A stretch of DNA of 64,000 nt from Malurus cyaneus samueli (Eukaryota > Chordata > Aves > Passeriformes > Maluridae). Position numbers and translations under genes: made by a program. This document shows, one piece after another, positions 13,101 through 25,100 of the stretch. Location: assembly GCA_009741485.1 (NCBI GenBank), contig CM019236.1:44572143-44636142 (forward strand), in the 5' to 3' direction. A model generated the notes under the pieces. It ran no database searches and had not been told where the DNA came from. It saw only the letters and a program-made list of their open reading frames with translations. Each line of letters begins with the position of its first letter. Position 1 is the stretch's first letter.

Positions 13101-16100
13101 TGCGTATGCTTGAAAACAGTGTCTTCCTCTTGAAAAGTGTCTACAGAAAGCACAGGTATGAAGGAAACTCATTTGTAATTTAATGGATCACATCACCTGC
13201 TTTCCTTCTTTTGCTTTGGATCATAATAAATGTTTTGTCTAGCTTTTCTTCCTCCATACTTTTACTAGCTGGGTTAAAATTACTCCAAGTTCTGCATACC
13301 ATTGTGTACTTAAAAAGTATTACTGTGTTTATGTTAAAAGTGGAATTACAAAGAATGAAAGCAGATGATAATTGCCATAGGCATTTCCAGGAGTTTTCTA
13401 AATAATTGTAAGATCTGTACCTATAAAACATTATTGAAAGGATTTTTTCAGTGACACATAGAGTCTCTGTCACCAAAACTCCGTTTGAGTGCTCGCAGTC
13501 CAAATAAACATCCAGCTTTATGATGTCCCTAGTGGCTGAGCTAATTTGTGCCATTTTGTGGTTGCAGTGCTATAATCCTGTGCTTTAGTTGTTCCCACAA
13601 TGTCTTGGAAGTCGGCAAACAAACCATGTTGTTTCCTAACAAACAATTTTGTGTCTTTACGTGTATGTCCAGTGATTCATTGTCTTGGGATGTTTGTAAA
13701 CGTTGAGGTCTTGACACGCTTCTAGGGTGGATGGAAAGTGCCATCTTTCTACTAAAGAAAACACAGAATTATTTATGCTTGGGGGTTTCCTTTTACATGA
13801 CTCTAAGAGGTCAAAGAACTTTACTTATCTGCTTGGAATAATCAATTTTATTGAAATTCAGAGAGGAGTATAGTTTTCATGAGTCTTACAGACCTGGCTT
13901 TTATGACAAATTTAGTAACAGAAAGAGAACCTTTGTTTTGCAATATCTCCTAGTTCCTATTGCTAGATGCAGAAATGTTTCACGCTCACAATTGCTCAAA
14001 TATGGGTTTAACTATCTTCTGAAATCCACAGTTATCTGGATAAAACTTACCTAAAGAGGCACGGGCACAGAAGCAGCTCTGCATGTGCCAGCAGTAAAAG
14101 CTGCAAGCAGCAGCTTTCAGGGCGGCAGTAGTAGCCCATGATCTGCAGGACTGTGTATGGCTACTGAGGAGGGTCAGGAGCACACAATGAGTGGCCAGGT
14201 CTGCAAGCCTTGGCCAAGCAGCGCTGTTCTTTGAGCACATTGCCTGTGGTGGTCCCCGCATGCCATCTCCTTTTAGCGCAGATTAAAGGCCCAGCTCTTA
14301 TTGACTCTCCAGTAGAGTGTATGGCTGAGCTGGTGCACACAACAGCTTCTTAGCTTCTCTTTGAGCTTGAACACAGAAGAATAAAGATTCATCACTCTCC
14401 ACCCCCTGCCAGAGTAAAATGACCTCTTGGAGGCATCTCTTCACCTAGTGGTGTGAGGATAATGCAGGGCTGTGTGCAGAAAGAAAAGAGCGGGCTTTCT
14501 GATGGGACAGGGCCCAGGGCCTTTCTTTTGGGAGTCATTCAAGTGTGCTAGGCTAAAATAGAAAACAGGTGAAAGAGAGCTGCTCTCTTTACATGGCGTT
14601 CATCTCAGTCTCTCTTGCAGTAATAGCTGCATGATCTTAAACTTTGGAGAGTGAATCTTTCTCATGTTTCTTACTGTTGTTTTTGGCAATCTGATCTCTC
14701 ATACACCAGTGAATGTTTTTTTGTGGCTGTCACCAGAAATGAGGCAAAAGTTCTGACTCTAGAGTGGTACCTCAAGCCCTCACCCTTCAGCCTTTTTTAA
14801 TTTTATATCTCACATAGTTGAACCTGTAGATCCTCTGGGCCACAATCAATTTCTGCCTCGTGGAGCACGACTGGCCCACCTTTTAGATAGTGTATACTTC
14901 TTCACCTAAATCTTTATTTACCTAGCCTAAGTGGCTCCTGATTGATCATGTCTTATTAACAATCCAGTGTCAAGCATACAAACATACCTGCTTGTATATG
15001 TCTGTTTTACACACATCCATTTGGTCGGTTCTCTTTTGCACAACATTAGCACATCATTTTTCTTTCACATGCAGACATAACTCATTGCCTTGGCAACAAT
15101 GAGCAAAGGCACTCTGTGAAAGTATGTACACATGACTGTGATGAAAAAGATATTCTTATCACACTGCATTAAAATAAAGAGCCCTGCTACAGAGAGCCAC
15201 TCAAGCAGGTTGACTGATTGAAATTTGATTCATCCATGTGCTACAGTGATTTCCTACATTCTGCTCTAAATCACTGCTCAGAGCAAGGGTGACTGAAGAT
15301 TGATGGAAGAGTAGTGTGTTTAATGATGTGGTGTGAGTAGCTCACTCTTGAAATGCATGAAACTGTTAGCTCTTAAACTGGCATGAGGAAAATTACTTTA
15401 GGGCCATACACTGCCCTAGTGATTGCTTATCTTTATGCCTTGTCCCTTTCGTCCTGAAGGGTTTGGATTAGGAAAATAAGAGTTCAGAGCCTTGGCAGTG
15501 CTTTACACTTCTGAAGATGTGATTCGGCTCATGCATCATTGCCTACATGAGGTGAATGCTTCATCTGAGCTTGCAATATAACTGGCCCTATCCTTGTCGC
15601 TTGAGAAGCGCTTCTCTAAAAGCCTAAGTTGTCCTATCTCACTGTCAGTTGCAAGGAATGGATCACCCTTTGGAAACACCCCTTCCTCTGCTGTGTGGTG
15701 GTGGGCAAGGACGAGCAAATCCCTCTCCCCTTCCCTTTTTTCCACCTATCTGTCCTCTGTGTTAAAGGTGAGAGATAGAAACTAGGTCTGGCATCTTACA
15801 TACCTATTGGTTGTTTCACAGCAGCTAATTTTACTCAACTACAATATTTAATTACAATCATTCCCATTCGCTACTGCATCTGGTCTTTTTGCTGACATGA
15901 GGGAATTCTCATTAAACTGTACCTGGACCAGAGCCATCGGGAAGCAACAGATACCGACAGTGTTAGATTAGGTCAGCATAATGATACATAAGCTTTGCTC
16001 CTTCTGAAGACAAAATTTAAGCTGAGGAGGTGGGGCAAAATGCAATTACTGTATGAGAAAATATGGTGCTAAATGGGTGTGCATTGCAGTATTTGGATAA

Positions 16101-19100
16101 AAGGTTTCATTTGAGCTAGATTGGTTTGTGCTCTTAAGCTCTGGGGGGCAGTTCATCTTGATTAATCTCTGTGCTCAAATGATACCATCCATCATGCCTT
16201 CACTGGTACATCATGAGCAGTTTGCTGTTGTGGCATGAGAAACTGGAATTTTTGTGCTCCAATTCATTCCACTCCTTTTGGAATGAAAAATCACGAATCC
16301 CTTACTTAGTCTTCTGATGTTCTCAGCACTGTTAGAATTCTCTTTATAACTTCTTGCTTTCCCTGGCTGCTAGAACCATTCTGTGTTTCTATCACCATCT
16401 ATTTATGAAAAATATTATCAGAAACCAGTTTTTTTCTGGAGTTTCTTGTTAGCTCTAACACTATGCACATCTACAGAAGCAAGGGATCACTCTAGTGAGT
16501 AATTTGCTCAAGGAATTATTTTAATTAATGTAGGCTGTTAAATGAAGAAATGTTTCATGAAAGCTGTATCTATGAGGGACTGTGCAAGGCCTTCTCTCTT
16601 TCTTCTGCTTCTCCGCAGCGTGGTCTGATGATCTGTTAGGGAAGGCCTTCTGAGCAGAGCATGCAGTCCTTCAGGAAAGTTCCTGCAACCTTTGAGAGGT
16701 CATTTATTCAATATGATGCCAAAATATGACCTTACCAGCCACCACATCTGCCTGAGAATTGAGAGGAGATGTAAATCACAGTATTAGGGCAGAACTATCT
16801 AAGGCCTTCTAAAACGAAATCATTTTATCAATATGACTGAAATTAAGTTTCTCTTTTCTGTCTCTGGTGGCATATAATGAAGAAATGGAAAAGCTTGATC
16901 TAAGGCATTGGCTTTCAGAGTTATTTTATGTTCTCTGCAGTTGGATGATTCTTAATAGTTAAAAAATTGTTAGTGATATTGAGCAACAGCTCTCTGTCTT
17001 TTTAAACCTGGAGAATGTAAAAACATGGCTGAATTCTGACCTTCTTTGCATCACCACCAGCTGTAGACTGCTCTTGTACAGGGTGTCCAAACTTCATCTC
17101 TTACTCCCCTGAGTAATCCACAAGGGCCTAAAAGCTATTAAGCTGAGCTGACAGAGTAGGCATAGAGCCTGTTTTGAAGGATACATTATCCCTTTTCAAA
17201 GGCATAGAGAAGCTATTTATAAACAAGCAAGTTCAGAAATTCAGTAGAAGGAAAAGTATGCTGCCGTTTTTCAATGCTACAATTGTCATTTTCAATGAAG
17301 AAACCCACGATAGCAAGAAACATCAGCTGGAGACTTTATATCCCATTCCAAGTAATCCCTACTGTCAAATCCCACCAGTTACAAACACATCACAGAATCA
17401 ATTAGGTTGGAAAAGACCTCTGAGTCCAGCCATAACCTAGCACTGACAATCACTCACATGCCTCAAAGCATCAATTACACTCTTTTTTGACATTTCCAGG
17501 GATGGAGACTCCACCACCTCCTTGGGCAGCCCATTACGCAACAACCTGTGAGACCAGAGTAATTGCAGTCATATCTGCATTTTGGAAAGGCAGAATAGAG
17601 TAGTTGAGGTGATCTTGGGGAAGTTCAGCAATCACTCATCACACATCCTATGTGTCTGGTGTATGCTGGTGGGGACCGATGAAGCCCTGCCATCCTTGAG
17701 TGTGGCACCCCTCCTGTGCTGAGAAAGGACTTTGTTGTTCTTCTCCCTCTTTCCATGTGCTTGGTGAGCTCTGATGTAATTTTTCTTTTTAACTGCAGGT
17801 CACTTCATGGGCAACAACACAGTGATTGATGTTTTGAGGAGAGAAGGGTACGAGGTAGAGCACACTCCAGCTGGACAAGCCATCAGCAAGTAATGCATGC
17901 TTTTACATAGCTGAGCAGCCATTGAGGGGGTGGGTTTGTAAACAGTTACGAAGTAGTAATGGCAGATGAAATTATAACTAACAGTGAGCTAGGCTCTTTT
18001 TCTCCTTCCCAGCAGTTTGCTTTTCTCTTCCATGAGCTAGTTTGGAAGGGAAATTTTAGTAGGTTTTGGTTTGGGTTTTTTTGTGTTTGTTCATTAGGAT
18101 TTTGTTGTTGGGTGTGTGTGTGTTTTTTTAACATGGTTGATTTTGTGGGGATGGTTTTCTGGGGGTCTGGGTTGTTTTAGTTGTTAATAGACTTTCCATC
18201 CATGCAGGTTTTTGACTCTTAAATGAACAGCCACAGAGTATGTATGCTTGGTTCATCAAATCTGGATGCTGTCTTGTACCACATAGGCTTCCAGGGTTCG
18301 CTTTCCTCTCTTTTATGTGTTTGACTGCCCTACCTTGTAATAATCCCCTTCTTTCACACTGCTATTTTTTATTCTTTTTGTTTACTCTCTCCCAGCCTGG
18401 AATCTGATTGCCCTGAGTCCATCCAGCCTCTTTGCAAGCTGTCTCCATGACTTATTGCTCTCATGTCCCCTGCTTTCTTCTGCATTTTTAAGCTAAGGTA
18501 CTTGTTGTTCTGCTTAATCCTGCAGTGTCCTTTGGGATATACCTTTCTGTCTCTTTTTATCTCTTACTGGATGCTTTTATCCACCTCCATGGTTTCAGAA
18601 ACTACAGAATGCTACATAATCTCCTCCTCCACTCTCTACCAAGAATTACTTGTGCTTTGACTCACCTCTTCCTGGAATTCTTGCCACCTGTTTAGGGTCT
18701 GCAGTCCTTGCCTCCCCCTTCTCCAGACTTATGAAACATGTATCTGTCAGATATATCACTCTTCACTGCTAAAAGACAACAATGGAGAAAAATGGATATT
18801 GGTCCCAATTATGGTACTGGTTCCCTTTTATCTTATGTGCCAGGCATACTGTCCCCCTCTGTTTACATCTCTGTTCCTTTTCCCCCACATTTCTGATATG
18901 GGAGTATCAGACAGGACTATCATTTTGTAACAGGATTTGTGCAGAGAGCACAGTGAAGAGTCTTGGTTTGTGCCAAGGGCTCCACAGGTGTGGTGGAAAT
19001 TAATAACAGTTCTTCTCATACTCTGGTTGCTTCATCTTTCTCTTTGTACCACCTTTGCTGTTGCCTGAAACCATGAGATTGAAATTCTGGCAGGTCTTGT

Positions 19101-22100
19101 TTTCATGATGATTTTTGACATGGACATGCATCATTAACTCTGCGTGCACTGAAAAAAATGGATCCAAGATTTATCCCCATGATTATGTGAATGCCAGCCC
19201 CCTAATTCTGTTTCTGCCAGTGGGCAGATAGCCTGACAGCAAGAAGCCCCCTGTGCTTAAGCAAAAGACTTAATGATGCTCTAACACTTGAGTTTGCTGT
19301 AAAATCCAGTGTATCAGTGTTTACAGGGATGATTTAAAAAAAAATTAAAAAATCAAAACAGCCTGCACCGATATTTTCATGTTGTTTTTTCATTCTTAGC
19401 TTAGGTATTCCTGAAAACAGCTGCAGCAGCTTCTTATAGTTTAAAGAAAGATAGCTTAATAGGTACTTGAGAACAAACAAGATCTGATACTGCTCGCTAA
19501 AGACATAACTGTAAGGAAATCAAGGACAGACAACTGAAGAAAAGAGGGATAGATTTTCACTTGTCAGGAAGATTGGTATCAAGCATATTTGGAATAGCTC
19601 AGCACCCAGTTCCCTAGCCGTATTGTGGGAGTTCATTGTACAGGCTGTTGTGCCTTTGAAAGCCCTCAGTTTGGCATCAGTTGCATCTTAAACCTCTTAT
19701 TAGGACTATTAGATATAACATTTTCTGGAGTCTTGATAATAAAGCTGAGTAAGAAGATGGCACTTCAGTGTTAACATTTCTGGACAATTTGGAAACAGAT
19801 TTTAAAATACGAAATATGTTCCAAGAAAAATGTGGATTCAAAGTAGAAGAATATTTAAGGTGAGAGAAAGACCTGTGGCAAGTGTGTGTCAGAGTCCTGG
19901 GGCTTGGATGGAGGATATCACTTGACTGCTATGCTGTTCTTCTAGGAGCAAATAGCAGAGCAGCCTGTGACAATGAACCCAGTGTGGACCACATCAGTGT
20001 GGAGCTGTACCCAGATATTGTCCTATGTAGTGCTGCACAAAGTCCAGTCGGTACCTGTGGACTATTCCACTGTTCATGGCTGAGGCAAGATAAAAATGGC
20101 TGGACTGAGACAGAGCATTCAAATGACTGCTCTGTCATCAGACAGAGTAGGGATATTAGCTGAAAGGATATTAAAACACAGGAAGAAGGAAGTCTGCAAT
20201 TGTGTCCTTTCCCTGCAGCATGATATTTTGCAGTAGTGATGCAGTCTGCTGCTTCCTGTGCTCTGGCTAAACAAGAAGTCCCTTGTGAGGTATCTTGTTG
20301 ATACCTGTGTGTAGGAACCAAAAAGGATGCAGGATTTTTCTGCTCATTTTTCTGTAGCAAGCAGGGCTGCGTGAGGTGCAATGTTCATCTGCAGAGGAAA
20401 TGGGATGAATGCCTCTAGCTGGGAACAGGAAGGTTCCTTCTCCCTGATGTCCCTAAAACAGGGAAGGCGAAAGAGGTGCTCCAAGCAGGCAGTGTTGCAA
20501 AGGACAGGTTATAAATAGTACCCCAAGTTCAATCAAGCCCTTTCTGACTTACTTTGGTGTTTAACTGTTATTTCTGATTTTGGGGTGCAGTTTTATGTAT
20601 TGTAAAATATTCAACACAATCACAGCCATACTTAAGGTGCTTCCTGACTCTGCCTTAACTGCTGTGCGGAGAGAGAAAGTCGGCCTGGGAAAAAAGGACA
20701 GGCTTTTGCATCTGTGTGCCTTTTCCAGTGGTTGATCAGTTGGTCTCTGGGGGAATTGCTGCAGGAAGTGTTGCAAAGGAGTTTTCCTTTGTGTGTGGAT
20801 GTGTCTGAGGTGGCATCTGTCAGAATAAATGTGTGGCCATGCAGGATGCAGGTCATCCTCTACTTGTAGCAAAACTGAGCTCCATCATGGTATGGACATG
20901 GGCTCAGTCAGGAAGGCTGCAGGCAGCATGGCATTCTCATCTACAGGGCAGGGGTGCTGCCTGCTCTGTGACTTAGTGAAGGAACAAAAGCAGTGAAGAG
21001 AAATGGTGGGAAAAGGAATCACAGGCAGAAGACTTTCAAACCAATTACATCAGGTCACTGGAGACGGCTGACGGGGGATCACTCTCCAAGGTGGACTTAC
21101 ACAGTGGGTGATGTGAAGCAGCTGAGGAAGGGATCTGAAGGGTCATGACAGTTCAGCGGTGATAAAGTGTGACAGAGTGTAACAACACGGTGATTTGGAA
21201 AGAGATTGATAGCCCAAGGCTCATTCTGCAGCAGTCTCTCTCAAATAAACTTCACCATGTGATCAGTCTCATTTTCCTTACAGCAAATGCAACAAATTGT
21301 CTTTGTTTTCCATCTTCTCTCCATGTTACAGTCCACAATTTCATTTCTCCTTCTCCAGGAACTGCTCCCTACTTGCCATCAAATAAGTGTGCATACAGTG
21401 ATGAGCATGCTTGAAAACTGCACCCATGCTGAAACATGTCTCCTTCCAGACCTCCTTCTTTTCATGCCATTGGAAACTGAACAGAGAACACAGTTCAGGG
21501 AAATTTCATTGATTAAAGGCAGATTCTTCTCAGTTGTCTGTGTTTTCTGAATTTCAGCCCAAGCTAGTCTCCAGTTTTGTCTTGTTACAGAACATTTGTA
21601 TCTCTTGTCTTAAAGAAGTACCCATGAAGATCAGTCAGATATTCCTGTTAGGTTCTGTGTACACACAGACTGGATTGAGTTTGTGGGTTTATCAAGCTGC
21701 TTATAAAGTAAGGGGGGGTGGGGGGGAGAAATTGCTTTGCTCCAAACAACAACAAGTGTGAGCCAGCAAAGCCATGAGTGGATAGGACATGGCAGACTGC
21801 CTGCCTTAGAGTATAGATGAGATGTTGCTTACTCTAAGAATAAGGAAACAGAGCTTTAGTAATCAAGATGGAGCTAATTATTGTTCTTTCCACTTTATCA
21901 CCTTCACAGGAAGCTGAGTAGCCCTTAGAGATTTTTCTGGAGCTCTACTTTGGATTTCCAAGGTTTGCCTTGTGAGACAGTTTGAACGTGCACCAATCTC
22001 AGTGACATGTCTCACTTGCTGGAGCTCCTTTGAAATTCCTGGTAATGCTGCCAGCCAAATACAAGATCTGGGCAGCTGGAAGGCTGAGGCCTGACTCCCA

Positions 22101-25100
22101 CTCCCTCATCACTTGCTATAAATGTGTGCAAAGCCTGCCTCTGCTTATTGGAAAGTTCCAATTTCTCAGTTTCTTCTCCTTCATGTGGGGGAAAACCCAC
22201 TAAGACCATCAATTCATGTTCCTTGGTGTGCTTTGTCTGAGTGGCAGGACAGCGTTACACCCTTTTGCAGATCAGCAGTAAAAGCCTGTGCTGCAATGCT
22301 GTGTTGAGCTCTTCTCTCTAATGTGTCAGACACATCCCCTGACAAGATATTTCATAAAGGCTGTGCGTTCACTGCTTTGTACCATCTGGCTTCATCAAAG
22401 AGGAAATGAGAAGAGAGTGAACTTGGTGCTGCCAAAACTAATCTGCTTTCAGTAGATGCAGACTAGACTGCCCAAAGGATTCCTTAATCATAGGATCATA
22501 GAATGTTAAGGGATTAGAAAGGACCTTGAAGATCATCTAGTTCTAATCTCCCTGCCATGGACAGGGACAACTCTCACTGGAGGGCCTTGCTCAGGGCCTT
22601 ATTCAGCCTGGCGTTGAACAGTGCCATGGTTGGGACATCCACAACCTCTTCCAGTATTTCACCACCCTCACAGTAGAGAACTTCTTCCAATACTTAGCCT
22701 AATTTCATCCCTTCTTCAGTTTGTATTTGTTCCTCCTGTCCTATTGCTACAGTTCCTGACAGTGTCCCTTCCCAGCTTCCCTGTGGGCTCCCTTCAGATA
22801 TTGAAAGGTTGCTGTGAGGTCTCCACACAGCCTTCTCTAATCCAGAATGAACAAACACGACTTCCTCAGTCTGTCTTCATATGGGAGGTGCTCCAGTCCT
22901 CTTAGCCATGTCTGGACATTTTCTGGACTTGTTCCAACAGTTCCATGTCCTTTGCTGGGGGCCCTGGAACTGTTTGCAGCGTTCCAGGTGGGGTCTCAGC
23001 AGAGCAGAGCGGAGGGGCTCAATCCCCTCCCTCCCCTGCTGCCCACGCTGTTTTGGACACAGCCCAGGATCCCATCGGCTTTCAGGTATGGGAGTGCACA
23101 TGGCCTGGTCATGCTGGGTTTTTCATCAGCCATCATCCCCAAGTCCTTCTCAGCAGGGCTGCTCTCAATCACTTCTCCACCCAACCTGTACCTGTGTCTG
23201 GGATTGCCCTGGCCCATGTACAGGACCTGCACTTGGCCTTGTTGAAGTTCATGGGGTTTGCAGTCCCACCTCTCCAGCCTGTCCAGGTCCCTCTGGATAC
23301 CATCCGTTCCCTCCAGTGTGCCCCACAGGTTGGTGTCAGTGCAAACTTGTGAGGGTGCCCTCCATGCTGCTGTCCATGTTGCTGACAGAGGTGTTTAACT
23401 GTGACAGTCCCAGTATTGACCACTGAGGGATGCCACTCATCACTGGTTTTCATGTGGACAAAGAGCTGATGACACAATTCTTTGTGTGTGGCCATCCTGA
23501 CAGTTCTTTATCCACTGAGCAATCTATCCATCAAATCTGTGTCTATTCAATTTGGAGAGAAGGAAGTCATGTGGGACAGTGTCAAACACTTACCCTAAGT
23601 CCAGGCAGATGATGGCAGTTGCTTTCCCATTTCCATCAGTGCTGGAGCCCCATCAGAGAAGATCATCAAATTTAACAAGGCATTTTTTTGCCCTTGGTTA
23701 AGCCATGTTGGCTGTTACCAATTTTGTTTTCCATGTGTCTTAGCATAGTTTTTAGGAGAATCCTCTCAATGATCTTCCCTGACACAGAGGTTTTACTTTC
23801 TCCTTCTTAAAAATGAGGGTAATATTTCCCTTTTACCAAGTGTTGGAAACTGTATCTGAGTGACACAAGTTTTCAAAAATGATGGAGAGTAGCTTAGCAA
23901 TTTATCTGCAAGCTCCCTTAGGACCACAAATGAATCTCATGGGGCCCCTTGCGCTTGTGCACATTCAGGCTTTGTAGATGGTCTCAGACCTGATCCTCTC
24001 CTACATTGCATTTAATATCTTCGTACTTGCATCCCTGCATTTGCCTTTCCCAACTTTGGCAGATTGGCTGGAGCACTTGCCATTGAACATTGAGATACAG
24101 AAGCTGTTGAGAACCTCAGCCTTCTGTGGGTCCAGTGTGCAACCAGGTTACTGTCAAATGTACATTAACCTGTTCCTTCAAAGACAGTAATTTTCAATAT
24201 GTGTTTCTGTAGCCATGACCACAGTCTGTGGGCTAGTTTGTTTCTTGTCTTCTCTATCAGTGAGAATTGCTGATCCAGAACTGGCTTCATCAGCTGGTGT
24301 GCTTTGGTTGTTTTGTCTGCCCCTTCCTGTTGTCCCCCAAGTTACTTTGCGCTGGGCAGGAAATGCTGAAAGGAATAATCTGGTCTGTGTTCTACAGGGT
24401 ATCAGACTAGAGTAGTGTGGTTTGATCTTCTCTGACTTAGAAGTGATTCCATCTTTCTCTCCTAGATATTACTTACAGTTATTCCACCCTTAGCCAGACT
24501 GCATTCTTCCCTCAGGTGCAGACTGCCTCTTTGCCAAAGATTTTTTTTTGTTAAAGAGCACTGTTTTGATCACAAAATCAATATTGACTTAAGAAAGAGG
24601 GAGCAGGAATACAAGACAGAGAAGTGAGCATCCAGCCAATATGTCAGTGAGAAATATCTATTTTATATGTATGCGCCTTGATAATATCTGTATCAGGATT
24701 TTGCCTCAAAGCCATTTCAAATGTTGTCTGAATTTCCTCTTCCTTCCAGCCGAAAATCTCCCAAAACCTTGTTGGCCTTTTCATCATCGCACAGCCCCTA
24801 TGTTGTGTCCCATGAACTCCCACTGCACCCTCAGAAGGAGGAGGAAGAGGAGGAGGAAGAGTTCCTGCCTCACCTGCTATTCCCTGACAGCATTGATGTG
24901 CTCATGAAAGCAGACAGGAAGTACAAAAAGAAGAAGAAAAAGCAGCAGAAGAAGCAAAGGCTGCGACAATTTAATGACCTCTGGGTTCGCCTTGAAGAAA
25001 GGTAGATAATGGCTGGGGAGGGAGAGGATGGCTTATCATGCAAACTAGACTTTAATTCAGATTGTTTAATCCAATCCCTTAAACTTCTGCAGGTGTAGAT

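Larger units (their letters stand above)
5874..17798 (+). other. TRABD2A intron B-C (11.9 kb)
   Basis: The largest intron in view. It contains an antisense CR1 copy at about 9.77-10.65 kb and a short antisense CR1 tail at 17.39-17.55 kb. The stretches 5.9-9.7 kb and 10.7-17.3 kb show only short A/T runs and no feature I recognise. A small duplicated motif, CTGTTAATTAC-like, occurs around 6,080-6,110. Confidence 0.65.

Noticed and set aside
22881..23426. 181-codon plus-strand open frame
   Set aside because: It is the antisense of the CR1 reverse-transcriptase and 3' region; the sense CR1 peptide motifs are on the minus strand.
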